Of a stretch of 64,000 nt of DNA, positions 33,647-47,238 are shown piece after piece. This DNA comes from Hydnum rufescens UP504. Lineage: Eukaryota > Basidiomycota > Agaricomycetes > Cantharellales > Hydnaceae. A program made the translations under genes and the position numbers. Location of the stretch: positions 95,368 through 159,367 of the forward strand of contig MU128912.1 of NCBI GenBank assembly GCA_014904985.1. Reading direction: 5' to 3'. Each line of letters opens with the position of its first letter. Position 1 is the stretch's first letter. The notes beneath the pieces were generated by a model that saw nothing but the letters and a program-made list of their open reading frames with translations, ran no database searches and was not told the DNA's origin.

Positions 33647-35679
33647 TCAGAGACGATCAGAGTATTCCCACTTCGCACCATTCCCCAGGATAACCTTGTG
33701 TCCCGGATCCCCCTCGAGCAAATCTATCCCGACGCTCCGCAGGGCATCGACTGTCCACTTCGGATACCCATCATCTGGTCCGCCAAAATAGGTTGAGAAG
33801 AACCGCCGGACATATGCTGGGAAGCGATCCTCCATGATTGCGTCGCGCGCGCCAGCCATCAGGCGTGCTTGGAAGACAATGTTATGTTGGGTAACAGCTT
33901 CCCATGAGGAAATCAGGGAGGAACATATGGAAATCAAAGTATGAATGGAGAAGCATGAGAGCAAGGCGGAGCCTGTGCTCACCATGCGCCGCGGTCGTCT
34001 CGTGTGAGACGATGTGATAGAGTTGTGCTCGAGACATCTGGCTCGCGCACGTTGGACATGGACACGTTTCTTCAATTGGTGTGAAGCTTGTGGAGTGCTT
34101 TTTCAACCCTACGGAATAATATCCTCGTAACTGGCGGAAAGAGCTAGATAACAACTAATACACACGGAGATTGATGGGACCAGAGAATGTCAAGGCCACC
34201 CCGAAGCGAGCTGTTCGCGTGGGGAACACGCAATCCGCCTGAATTCCACCTTCATTTTTCGGTAGGCTGGAGATGACGAACCGTCGACTCACCATGTCAA
34301 TACCCAACGCAATACATACAAGCAAGTCTGAGAGAGAAACAGCACATGATTACAGCAGAAAATAACGCGATAAAACTATTGGGAACCTTCTGCGAAGCCA
34401 ATGCCCATGGAATATCGTGGCCCTGACATCGTTCAGTCAGGATGCGTAGGGAAACCACTCTGTGATAGGTAGTACACTCACGATCTTCAGGAAGCTTCGC
34501 CGTGCATTGAGACATACTGCAATATTCGAAGAGTGTCAAGCGCAATGAATTCTGAGCAAAGATGAGCGGGGGCAGACATCTTCCAGAATATATCTTTCTC
34601 TTCCCCTCCGCTAAGACCTCCAACGGCATACCCAGGTATAGAATCCTTGCGTTTCACCATTTCGTCCAGGCATATAGATCTTAACCGTTCATCCAACCCT
34701 CCTTGAATAATGGCGAACAAATTTTGGCGATCGGTCCTACCACTGGCATCATGGGCAGCTATACACCGATCTAGCCATCGGACAGATCGCCACCTGAAGG
34801 TGGTAGTGAATAGATGGGAGAAAAAGAAATGGAAGCCTGGTACATTGCCTCTTCGACGCGCGGGCCCGTGGTCAAACTTGATACGACATCATCCAATTGC
34901 ATTATGATGTCCGCCCCAATAGAATGCTAGCTTAAAAATAAGAGGTTGTCTGTCGTACTTGATGAATCAGCTAACACACCTGTATTCGCATGGATTCCTC
35001 GGGACTCAACATGGTCGGCTCACCGGAGAAGGGACTTGTGAACAGCACACCCTCCTCTGTCACCTGGGAAAACGAAGACAAGCTGACCATCTGAAACCCT
35101 GACAGAAAAGTATAAAAATTATTTCATCGCGAAAGGGAGAAATACATTGGGAAGCATGGCCGTTACTCGCCTCCACTGTCCTAGATACGAAGGAACATCA
35201 ACGTCAGCGCAGGCCACAGACGCTTAGCATCAAATGCCTGAATCACACCGTTAAAAGATTTCTTCGCCAATTTTGGAACTCGTGAGCACCTCCAGCTGCA
35301 TCTAAAATCGCCGTTCCGGGACGGAGGTTAAGATGATATCTGAATTTCGATGCGCAGTTATATATGGGGTTTCGAAGGAGATTCAGGGAAAGACGGACGT
35401 ATTATTCAGCATGAGTGTAATCCCTAAGGATTCTACCTGATGAGATGTAAGGCCCTTTAGAGCCGCTTGGGTGGCAACAGGCATGAACGTCGGCAGCATA
35501 GTGGGCCCATCTGGTTTATTCGCTAATCATTGATCATGTCATTATTGGACCAAAAAGAGACATACGGGCCAGAGTCATGCGCGATACTCTCGCCCTACGG
35601 ATACGTCAACCATTATTTTTTCTCCAGGTCTCTCACCCTACCTGGTGGTCCCACATTTTGCCAGAATTTCGAACTGCAT
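33647..35679 (-). CDS. Queuine tRNA-ribosyltransferase, catalytic subunit
   Basis: Start ATG at 35677-35679 ([13 protein letters not shown], then ARVSRMTL). Exons carry [31 protein letters not shown], a DD-containing DVV stretch, [20 protein letters not shown] and [18 protein letters not shown]. The zinc site is CPCPTC with a downstream His in [13 protein letters not shown]. The C-terminal helical region [20 protein letters not shown] ends in WEYSDRL. This is tRNA-guanine transglycosylase, which swaps guanine-34 for queuine in GUN-anticodon tRNAs and works with a second subunit in eukaryotes. At least seven introns. The start is 52 bp from the divergent mitochondrial TyrRS gene. Confidence 0.92.
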
Positions 35680-35731
35680 ACGGTTTAGGGAAGTGTGCAC
35701 GTGGCGGTGCCCGGAAACAACGCGCCCAGAC
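35680..35731. promoter_or_regulatory. Very compact divergent promoter, TGT / mitochondrial TyrRS
   Basis: 52 bp between the start codons of two tRNA-related genes, with CACGTG at 35698-35703. Both 5' UTRs must be very short or overlap. Confidence 0.55.
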
Positions 35732-37560
35732 ATGTTAAAATTTGGGCGCGTTGGGCTCTCGCGCAGTGCAAGGACAATTCACTCACTCGTAGGCCGGCCT
35801 CCTCTCATCCAAGATCTCCGGGAGCGTGGTCTGGTAGCACAACTGACGAGGTATTTTGCCTTGAGCGACTATGAGGAGTTTGATAATGCAAACCCGCCCA
35901 TCTTGCTCTAGCCCCAAACTTTCAGATGTCGCCAACAATGAATCCCTTACAGTATACCTGGGTGTCGATCCCACCGCCAGCTCCCTTCACACTGGAAACT
36001 TGCTGGCCCTAATGGGCTTGTTACATTTTCACCTTCGAGGCCATAGCACTATTTCTCTTGTGTGTGAAGAATACATTTACTCGACCCTCATTGGAGGAAT
36101 AATTTTACCCCTAGATAGGGGGAGCCACTGGATTTATTGGTGATCCCGGGGGACGTAGCACTGAGCGACCCTTACTTTCAGCAGAGGAATTGGGTCTTAA
36201 CGTATCTGGAATCACGGAACAAGTCCATCGCTTCTTCAAAAATGCCGAGTCGTATGCAGCAGATAGAATCTCGATGCTATATTGCTCGTCATTAGCATCG
36301 CCAAAGGTATTGAATAATATTTCGTGGCTTGGAGAAATGGGTCTTTTGCCATTCCTCCGCTTGGTTGGGAAGCACGCAAAAGTCAATGTTATGATCGGAC
36401 GGGACAGGTAGATATTCCTTTCTTCGTCTTTGCATTACTATTATTGATGCGATGCCTAAAGTGTCAAATCCCGTCTCGATTCAGAACAAGGAATTTCATT
36501 CACAGAGTTCTCTTATCAGCTTCTGCAAGCGTATGATTTCTACGTCCTACACCGTGATCACGGGTGTAGGGTCCAAATAGGAGGTTCTGATCAATGGGGA
36601 AATATCGTCGCTGGCTTAGATCTTATTCGACGCCAAGCTCCACCACGAACTGCGTCTAGCCCTGTGGCAGGGACGGACGAGGAGGCCTATGGTATCACCC
36701 TCCCACTTCTCCTGACGTCATCTGGCGAGAAATTCGGAAAGAGTGCAGGAAATGCGGTCTGGTTGGATAACAATCTCACAAGCTTTTACGACTTTTATCA
36801 GGCAAGACAATCCACCAACTTTCATTCGTCACTCCGACCCTCATATATACTACCGCAGTTCTTCTTGCGCGTAGAGGACGCAGATGTGTCCTCTTATTTA
36901 CGGAAGTTCACATTGCTCCCTATCGAGCAAATTGAAAATATTGTCACTGGGCACATGGTACCGTCTACCCTCTTCAAACTACAGGCGATTTTCCTGAAGA
37001 AATCTGGTAGTCGCAACCAGAGCTCCGGACCGCCCAAAAAGTATTAGCCTCCGAAGTGACCGAATTGGTACACGGAAGTAAGCGCCCATCTCTTCCATAT
37101 CGAAGGTTCTCACCGTATCTCACCTCTTGGACCATAGACCTCGCGACCAGACAGGCGAAAGCCGCGACATCCATCTTGTTCCATCCGACCACTGCAGTTG
37201 TCCGGGCCTCGGATATCATCGCGGCGTTCCACTCAAACCCTCGAATGGTGCTCATCCCCGTTTCTCGGAGCGCCGAGATAATAGGAGAGTCACTAACGAA
37301 ATTGTCGGCCCGATATAATCAGACTGCTTCTAGAGGTGAGTTATTGAACATACAATCACCTATGTATTCTAGGCAAGCTTGATATTCTTGCACATCTAGG
37401 AGAGGCCCGGAAACTTCTGCAATCCGGGGGATTTTACCTCAACAATCAACGGGTGAACTCAGCTGATCGTGTACTGCAATTCTCGGACTTGATCGATGAG
37501 CGAATTGCAATATTAAGGACCGGAAAAGACAATCATTTGATCCTCGCCCTAGATGGGTAG
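35732..37560 (+). CDS. MSY1: Mitochondrial tyrosyl-tRNA synthetase
   Basis: Class I aminoacyl-tRNA synthetase. The N-terminus [20 protein letters not shown] is Arg/Ser-rich like a mitochondrial presequence. The Rossmann core has [20 protein letters not shown], where HTGN is the HIGH-equivalent, then [20 protein letters not shown] and the tyrosine-pocket motif [16 protein letters not shown]. The KMSKS-equivalent is [15 protein letters not shown]. The S4-like C-terminus includes [20 protein letters not shown] and ends ILALDG at 37560. At least seven introns, one within the first 200 bp. No frame break found in conserved parts. The start at 35732 was preferred over the upstream Met at 35645 because that lies inside the divergent gene. 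Confidence 0.92.
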
Positions 37561-38173
37561 ACAGTATATTTACTATTGCTTCCAATTCTGGGATGACTGG
37601 GCAGATGTATCGGATCCATCGGCGCATAGGGTAAGTGATATAGGCCTGCCCATGAAGGGTGTCAATTCTCTCATTTGGGGTCAGATTTGTCGCGTCTGGT
37701 TCTCTTACGGTCCTACCGATGAATTCATGGCACGGCTACGAACCTGTTCCGTGGGTGTGGAGTTAGTCAAAGACAGGAGGGAGAAATGGACTGTTTTGGA
37801 GGGGGGCGAAGAACTACGCGAATTTGGAAGCCTGGCGTCTCACAGCTTGTGCCGCACCACCAGAGATTCAGATCAATTTGCTCCTGAGGGACATTGCACA
37901 TCATGACTTCAGAGAGAGAGAGAGAGACAGTCTGATTTGTATCCCGCGTAGGCGCGGAAGGCGCCGAGAGCGGTTTACTGTGCCTAACGACATAGGGTGA
38001 CAGTAACGAGGTTGCAAGCAGGGATGGGGATAACTAGATAAGGAAGTTCGGCGGGGCAGACGGGGTCATGACTTCAGAATCCCAGTCAATGAAAAGGGCC
38101 GGAAGCAAATCTATTCTCGGCAGTATCCGCCCTTCAACGCAGCCGCAATTCTGCTTTGGACTTGAATCAAACA
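37561..38173. other. Intergenic, 3' flank of TyrRS and promoter of SR140
   Basis: No supported gene. An open frame at 37553-37906 overlaps the TyrRS end and has no family similarity. A short (GA)n run sits at 37912-37927. Confidence 0.5.
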
Positions 38174-40986
38174 ATGGACAAGGCGAAGTTGGCTGCGATG
38201 TTCAATAATGACGAAGACGAAGGCTTTCAAGTCAGCACTAAACTATCCGTGTGACGGGCACGCTTACAATGGGCTGCATTGTACTTCAGAGCAAGCCTCT
38301 TGACCAGCAGAAGCTATCTCAATACACTGCGACCACTGTTAAAAAATCGAAGCGCGAGAAGGAAGCTGAAGTTGCAGAAGCAAAACGCAAGGCAGAAGAG
38401 GAGCAAGCGGCTAAGGTTCGTCAACTTTGGAATACGAAACGATGTGATATTCAATCATATCTAGGCGTATGTCGATTTTTTGGACGCGTTCGAAGGGAGC
38501 AGCGCCGGCGCCGGAAAGAGTAGTCGCGGATTTGTTCGTGCCTCTGCAGGGGGTGATGACGAGGAACGTGTGTATAAACCCCCTACGGCCCCTCGTGTGC
38601 GACGTGAAGAATCGCAACGATCCCCTCTTGAAGATGACGAGGTAAGTGCTACATATTCGTTATATTCTCTATTCGTTATTTAATGCTTCCACATTATGTA
38701 GCCATTGTCTTCCCGACCCAAACCCAAGGGGAAGCGAGCTATGGATTCCTTTCTGGAGGAAATCAAGCGGTAGGTGATACTTTTGTGAGACAGTCCACTT
38801 CGTCTAATCTATATTTTCGTTGACAGTGAGCAAGCTGATCGGGAGCAGAGACACAGGCACAGATCCAGTATGCCATTTGGTTCCTGCATTCCAGGAACCG
38901 AAATTTAACTTTGTTTTGAAGCTTATGCTAGCTCAGCGACTGCAATGGCTGGTTAGACGTGCCTCGACCTCTGACTCCTTTACGCATTGCCGTACTAATA
39001 TTTCATGGACCAGCCTACGAAAGCCAACGTGGTAGTCGAGATACCGGGGATCCCGAGGTGATTGGAAAATTATAGTGTCTCTCCAGTTCATCCTTAAGTA
39101 AAATTTTTAGACGACCAATATTTTTGTTGCGAATCTTCCTCAACATGTGACGGAATCCGTCCTTGGAAATTTCTTTGCCCGCCATGGGCCAATTGGATCA
39201 GTGAGTCTATATTTTACCTTGTCTTTAGATCCAACCTTTCAGGAATGTGTGCTTCCCTCAAGGTCAAAGTCATGTGGCCTCGTGGTGATACATCCCAGGG
39301 TGGACCTGGTGCAGATATTACGATGACTCGCCGTGTCAAAAGTTCTGGCTTGAGCGGTTTTGTCCAGTATATGAAGCGTAGAGATGCAGAGACATGTGTT
39401 CGCGAAATGGATGGGTTTGATTGGGGAGGTTCTATCCTGCGAGTCGGTTGGAGCAAGGCGGTTCCTCTTGCTCCTCGAGCCATCTATGGTTAGTGCGAAT
39501 GCTGTCGTTTAAACTCGGCCCAGACATCTGGTCTAATTCCTTGTCGTGTAGGTGTACCGGGATCCAGATCCAGGAGTCGGTCCACATCAAGAGAGAGAGC
39601 GAGACACAATAGAAGATCAAGGTCGCGAACCCCCCAGCTCGACGATCCCGCTCGATATCGCCACGCCGCGATCGTTATCGACGGTCGCGCTCTCCAGATA
39701 GATATCGTGGCCGTCATAGTCGTCCATATTATAGATCGCGGTCATATTCACGATCGCGCTCTCCTCGCCGCCGACGCTCTGGGAGTCGCAGTCGAAGATC
39801 CCCTCCTCACAACTTAGATCTCGCCACGGAGAAATTCATTCGAACTGTTGCTGAAGATATCAAGGACCATGGCAGTCAGTTTGAGGAAGGTCTTCGTGAA
39901 CGAGAAAGGAAAAATCCTAAATACTCATTTTTGTGGGACGAAAGGGTGCGTTTTGTGCTCACATTGATGGTCTGGTAAGCATGGTTGATGGGGGAGCTTT
40001 TACAGTCTCCTGGCTATGCGTATTTTCGATCATTGGTCTCTGTGCGATATCGTCCAACCATGGAGTTTGATGACGAGGTTAATGCTGTTTATAGTTCTAC
40101 ATTTTACATTATGCTCACGATTACCTTTAGGGGAGTCAATCCGTGTACTCGACTGATTCGGCTGAGGAATCGGAGCAGGAGCGCAGCCGAAAAGGTGTTT
40201 TGGGCAAGCTCGCCCGCCGCAGGTTCGAATCCATGCTTCGAGCCCAGACCGGGCGGCGTGGAGATATGGCACGAGCCATGGTATTCTGTCTTGATCATGC
40301 TGATGCAGCATCGCAGGTACGGTGTCCCTTAGGTTCCGTAGTTACCCTTTACCTATCTTCCGTTGCAGGTCGCAGATATCATTGTTGCGTCACTTCTTGT
40401 TGATGGCACAGCTGTTCCCCGGAAAGTATCTCGTCTGCACCTGATATGCGATATATTGCACAACTCTGCAGCGTCTGTACGCAATGCTTGGAAATTCAGA
40501 CAAGAGTTTCAGACGCGGTTGCCGATTGTCTTCGACCATCTTTCGACTATCTATCACTCGTTCCCCGGTCGCATTACGGCCGAGACGTTCAAAAAACAGA
40601 TCATTGCGGTGGTCGAGGTCTGGGAAAACTGGATTGTTTTTCCTGCGGACTTTACCAGTGAGCTGCGGGTTCGCTTGGATGGAGGCGGCAACGAGGTAGC
40701 GCAAAGCCGCTCAATTGTGGAAGAGGAACCCGCACAGCACGAGGCTCCTGTGGACTTTTCTGCACGTTTCAAGACAAGCTCGTTCCGACCTGCAGCGGAG
40801 GAAGAGAATGATGACGATGAAGGGAATCACAACGGTGATGATGATCTTGATGGAGAGGTTATGGATGACATTGATGGAGAACCAGTGGATCTGGATACGG
40901 AAGCGGTGGATGGTGAGCCAATTCTTGACGATGGGGGTATAGCTAGAGAGCCAGCAGATCTTGACGGCACTCCAATGGTCGACTAA
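38174..40986 (+). CDS. SR140 / U2SURP-like splicing factor (one frame break)
   Basis: Starts MDKAKLAAMFNNDEDEGFQ. After introns: KPLDQQKLSQYTATTVKKSK, an RRM with TTNIFVANLPQHVTESVLGN, VKVMWPRGD and GFVQYMKRRDAETCVREM, then an RS-rich stretch, a SURP module (IKDHGSQFEEGLRERERKNP, YSFLWDERSPGYAYFRSL), and a CID domain (LGKLARRRFESMLRAQTGRR, MARAMVFCLDHADAASQ, VADIIVASLL). This RRM-SURP-CID order is diagnostic for U2 snRNP-associated SR140. The acidic tail ends DLDGTPMVD. In the RS region frame is lost at the C-run 39630-39635 (six C where seven keep RS dipeptides). At least nine introns. Confidence 0.9.
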
Positions 40987-41137
40987 ATTTCCAACTTTGC
41001 AATATTGATGGTATTATGACAAACAATTCAGTGAAGAGATCGATAGCATTTTCATGAGGTGCAGGAGAATCCATGACAGACAATATGCAAATATTACAAA
41101 TAGCTGGGAATGCCCCTTTCGAGATGAATCCCAAGCA

Positions 41138-44100
41138 TTACCAACCCCGATTGTTGTTGTTGGCGATTTTGAGGATGGCTTCTTTTGCGTTGCGAAGAGC
41201 TTGCTCGGTACCTAGATGAAATACCTGGATGAGGCTGCTTGTTTACCAGACAATGACCGCGAAGCACATACCAATGATGATAATAGTTTTGTCTTCTCGC
41301 CCAACAGTGATATCGGTACCAGTCTCAGCACGAAGTCTGGCTACAGTTGCACCTTTCGTGCCTACAATTTTTGGGAACGCCGAACGCTGTGTCAGGGTGA
41401 GGTATCCCACGTGTGATGCGGCTTTGGCGCGGTCGATGGCCTCCGCCAGCTGCCCCAGTGCCCGCTCGATGGATTCTTCGTCTCGTCCCTTCAATATCCA
41501 CTCGGCATCACCTTCTTCGGCATCCTGATAATTAGGAACCACCTGCCACTCCACTCCATCCTCAGAGTCTGCTGGTTCATCGATTCGAGCAGCAGTTTTG
41601 TTGGTAGACGGAGGGGGCCGGCTTAGTGGTTTCTCCGGGATCTGGGACCGCTCGATATTGACGCCGAAGGAGCGAAGGTTGCGCATGAAGTTGCCTTGCT
41701 GACTGATGGCGTGGTGGTACTTGATGGGAACAGAAACGGCTTTCGTTACAAGTGACGCTTTTGTGGGGTGCTCCCTTCGTTCTGGGGCAGCCTTATGGGC
41801 CTGGGGGGAAGCAGTAAGGAAATATACTCGCTAGTGTCCACATAATTGGATTGGCTTACAGATAGTTCAGCAATGGCTTTGGCACAGGAGGCTGAAGGGC
41901 CGAAAACCTTGACGAGATCTGCTGGATCCACGTCACCCAATTCCGCGAGGTTTTTCGGCTCACCGACCGAGCTGTAGGAGCGGGAACCAGGGAATTGCAC
42001 CGTAACACCAGTCCGCGACTGGAGGTCATTGAGATTCTGGCCGCCCCGGCCAATAAGAGCACGGTGTTGGGATGCGGGGACGGCAACACCAAGCACAATG
42101 CGATCTCGGTGATCCGCCGCAATGTTCTCTAGAGCTGCCTTAAGCTTGGTGACAACTGCTTTGGGACCGCGCAATCGGACTTCATCCGCGGATTCACCGT
42201 CCCGAGGGCTAGAATATGCGTCAATAAAGTGCAGCTCTTCTATTGAGAGGGAAACGATACAGACAAATGAATCAAACCAGCTTGCGCGCGAGGATCAGTC
42301 GGACCACCGGCCTGGGCAATCAATTCGCGCAAATGTTGTCCGCCTGAGCCGATGATATTCCGGTGGTACTTGGCCTCAATGTTCACGACAACGATAGTCT
42401 CGTCAGACACTTCGGCAGAAATGGCAAGAATGGCATCCTTTGCTGCGGTAATTGCCTTTTTATTTCCACGTAGAGACACAGTCGCTAAACCACCATCGCT
42501 GTCGGCCGCCTTGTCAATGTCTATCTGCACGCCTGTTTCGTCCTTGATCGTATTGATCGAATTACCTCCTTTCCCGAGAATGCGGGGAATAGCACGAGCT
42601 GGAACAGTGAATTTGGCAGTGTTGCTATTATCCTTTTCGTACTCGACGGCCTATCATGATACAATTAGTCGAATCTCAACACGTGCGAGGAGAAAATTAG
42701 GGCACCTCGAGAATCTCAGCCTTAGCGCCAGCCACCCCCTTCTTCCCACCCCTGACGAGCACCTCGTCAGATTTGAGAGCTTCGCGTGGGCGGCCCCCCT
42801 TCGCCTCCTCCAATCCATTTTCTTCGGAGGTCTCTCGAGGGAAAGTGATTTTGACAGAATACTTCTCTTCGAGGCGGATGACATATTTGCCACTGGCTAG
42901 AAGCAATAAGATAAGGGGGATTCGGCTTTCTGCTCGTCGGAGATGACTCACTGCCAATCAAAGAAGAATGTATCGAACGGGGGATCTTAAGGATCTCCGA
43001 TGTTTCGTCGGCCTGCCCGCAGGAATTAGGCTGGCGAGGTACCGCGAATTGAAATCGAAATGCCCACCAATTTCTCCACCTGAGCAAGGATGCGCCTCTT
43101 TGCCTCCTCCGCGTTTTCTTTCCTTCCAGTGATCTAAAGAATACTATGAGTTCCAAGGTCCGGTCAACGTCACGGTTATATTGACCTTGATGTGGCATTT
43201 GGACCCCGTTTTCTTCTTCTTTGACTTCCCGTCGGCCTCTTTCTCATCATTATCATCCGAGAAGTCAAGGGCCACGCCAAGAGCTTCACGAAGTTTATTG
43301 GCAGCTGCACCTCCAGAACCAACGACACGCCCAACATATTCGCGATTGATTTCGAATTCGACGCTCTGAACAGAATCTCAATCAAATCGAGAGCTGAATT
43401 GAAGTAACGGAGCACAAACATATCCGTTATCAATCTCGTCGTTCTTAGCATCCTCGACAATCTTGTTGATCTCTCGCACCGCACGGTCGACCTCTGACGA
43501 AGGCCCGCGGATCAGGATATCATCTTGGCCAAGTGGCAATGCGCTTGGTCCAAGTTTTGCCTGAGACCCGACCTTGATGGACAACACCTTGTCTTCTCCG
43601 ATAATTCTAAAATGCATAGCACCGAGTCAGGAGATCGAAGGATACAGGTATATCCAGCGGAAACTGACGCATTGAGAGTGGTACCAGATTTACCAAGGAC
43701 CGCAGAGTGCCATTTGCTCTCGACCTTGATGATCTCACTCTTGACATCTGCAGCATCGGTCGCCATTTTCAACAGCTCCTTCTGAACATCGTCAAGGTGG
43801 GCTTGCTTCTGCACAGGGCTGGGGCCCGTTGGGGACAGATTAAGCGGGTCATGCACAAGGAGAACCACGGGAGATTCAGAAGATTCCGGAGGGAAAAACA
43901 GTAAAACGTTGTGCTGCTCTTGGAACTGCTGGATTCTGAAGTAAAGGTCGGGTTTGAACTATCTCAACCATAGGAAACTACTAATACATACTTTTTGCCG
44001 GCCTTACCGATAAGGACCTTGTGTACGAGCCAGTCGATTTCGATTTCCCGGAGGGCACCTTCAAGGTTACGAACTAGGTCCGCGAGTTGCTTCACGACTG

Positions 44101-45614
44101 CTTCGACTTGGGCCTTCTCGCCGATAAAGTCAACATGAACAGCGCCAACCTTTGCTGCCAACGTAGGGGAAGAAAAGTGGGCGGTGACTGATGGGTAGGA
44201 GGATAATAGAGTCTTCAGGTAAGCGGACCGGGTAAGGTAGGTCTGGATTTGAGTTGCGTAGGCCAATGGACCAGGAAGAGCATACTGCTGGGTATACTGG
44301 GACTTCGCCTTCTGATAAACCGGACCTAGTGCACCAGAGATGTCTTCAGATTTGCCCCAGAGGGTAACTATATCACCCGGTTCGTCGAACTTCGTAGGGA
44401 TCACCGCGCAATGAGTCTGAGCGATGAGTTCCTCGGCCGCCTTGCCAGTTAAAAGACGATGCTGCCTCTTCGGCAATGAGATATCAATGCTTTCGAGGGT
44501 GCTCTCCCAATCCTTAATCGCGGCCTTGACAGCCTCGATCGCTAGAGCGACAGCTTCGCGCTCCCCAATGATGACTACCTCGCGGTCCTTTTCGCTGATC
44601 GAGATAGCGATATCTTCGGTCTGAAGCTCTGTCTTCTTGAAACTGACAAAGGGAAGAATATGCGTGGGCACATCGCGAATCCGTTGAGTAGACCTAGACT
44701 TCTTGGTCGAAATTATCGCAATTATCTCAGTGCGAACGACCTCGGCGAGAGAAGCAGGCCCCGAGATAGTGATAGGGAGAGTTTGTTCTTCATCTTCGTC
44801 TTGATCGGGAACAGTAGACTCTTCAGAGGGGTTTGGGGTGTCACGACGAGGAATGTCGACTCTGATGCTGTTGCCGGTTTCTTCGCGCATTTTCTTAAGG
44901 GTAGCACCTTGAAGGCAACAAAGGTTAACCTCCTATTGGGACAATGTAGCCACGAACGGACCTTTAGGACCAATAATTGTGCCAATGGTAGAGAGCGGTG
45001 CATTAACAACGAGTGTAACCTGAAAAGAATTTGAGCATGAGGATGAGATTGGAAACAATCCAACATACATGGGGGCTAAGTGCCGCCGTAATGTGTTTGG
45101 TGGCTGCCTGAACAGCCCTCTCAGAATCGCCTTTAATATGAAACGTTGTGGCACCGGTAGTTCTCTGGCTTGAAGCCTCGATTTTGGTCTTGGTCTTTGC
45201 CATTACATCCTTCATTACGCTGCCCATTGTAATGTGTTTATCGTCATGGCCAGCACGGGTCAACTCAACACGAGGAAGGGTGAAGATAGAAGAGAAAACA
45301 GGAGCCTGGTTAACCGCAGATTTACGAATACCATTAGAGCCAGAGCCCCAAGACGACGGTGCCTTGGTAGGCTTGAGCGTGGGAGTAGCGCTAAGCGAGG
45401 GAAAGGAAACCTCGGAGTTATCAAGACCATTAACATGTCCATTTGTGTAGGCCTGCTTGGACTGCACAGTTGGCTCTGAGTCATTCAAACTGGGGAATGG
45501 GTCAGGCGCGCCTAGAGTACAATTGTGAGAAAAGCTACGATGGAGCATGAAGGTGTATCATATACCTTCCAGCGCATGTCTCCGCTGCAAGTCTGCAGCA
45601 GTAAGAGACGCCAT
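41138..45614 (-). CDS. SCP160: Multi-KH-domain protein, vigilin/Scp160 type
   Basis: Start ATG at 45612-45614 (MASLTAADLQRRHAL). An N-terminal leader is followed by a long series of KH modules. GXXG-loop versions visible include IGPKG, GKAGKK, GKSGT, GSGGQ (NIIGSGGQHLRELIAQAGG), GRGGQ (ALIGRGGQNLNDLQSRTGV) and GTKGA (KIVGTKGATVARLRAETG), at least eight in all; others look degenerate, as is usual in vigilins. It ends AKEAILKIANNNNRGW at 41138. Yeast Scp160 is an ER- and polysome-associated RNA-binding protein affecting mRNA translation and ploidy. At least ten introns. Convergent with SR140 (152-bp spacer). Confidence 0.93.
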
Positions 45615-46064
45615 GTCGAGTAAAAGCCGGGTGCCGGAGAGGAAAAATAGACCCGCTGATTATGGGGGCGGGGGGGAACGCGAGAAGAAATCTGGAGACG
45701 TGGCGTTGAAAGAATCGACTTGCTTCCGGTGGCAAGACAAAATAGGACTTTAAATTTGCCTCTCAGCTACGGGATGAGAGATGAGCCCCCCAATCGCTGT
45801 TTCTACGAACAACAGGCGATAGCACGCCCTTGAATGCTAAAATGACCTTGTCATACACAGGCAATTCTCCATGGGGTCACACTCTCCCACTACAGTGTAC
45901 TGCCCCTCAGGCACGAATTTTCACTCCCCTGAACCAAATAGAAACTACATGTATGTGTGAACCCTATGAAGAAAGTCTCTACCGTTCTGGTGGAGTTGCT
46001 GACGTAATCACGGACCAGGACCAGACCACTGATCTCCTATTATTATCAAGCACAGTAAACAATT
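45615..46064. promoter_or_regulatory. Divergent intergenic region, vigilin / QPRT
   Basis: 450 bp with no gene; presumed promoters of both flanking genes. No motif stands out. Confidence 0.4.
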
Positions 46065-47173
<1,109 letters not shown>

Positions 47174-47238
47174 TGCCTTTCTATACGAGGGCTTGAGCCG
47201 TGTAATTGTGATCGTACATATGTGACCGTAAACTAACA

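Noticed and set aside
37553..37906. Possible small gene after TyrRS
   Set aside because: Begins inside the TyrRS stop region, no conserved motif, no clear promoter; left as intergenic.
40215..40245. tRNA-like B-box (GGTTCGAATCC) on the + strand
   Set aside because: It is the codons for RRFES in the SR140 CID domain; no cloverleaf can be drawn.
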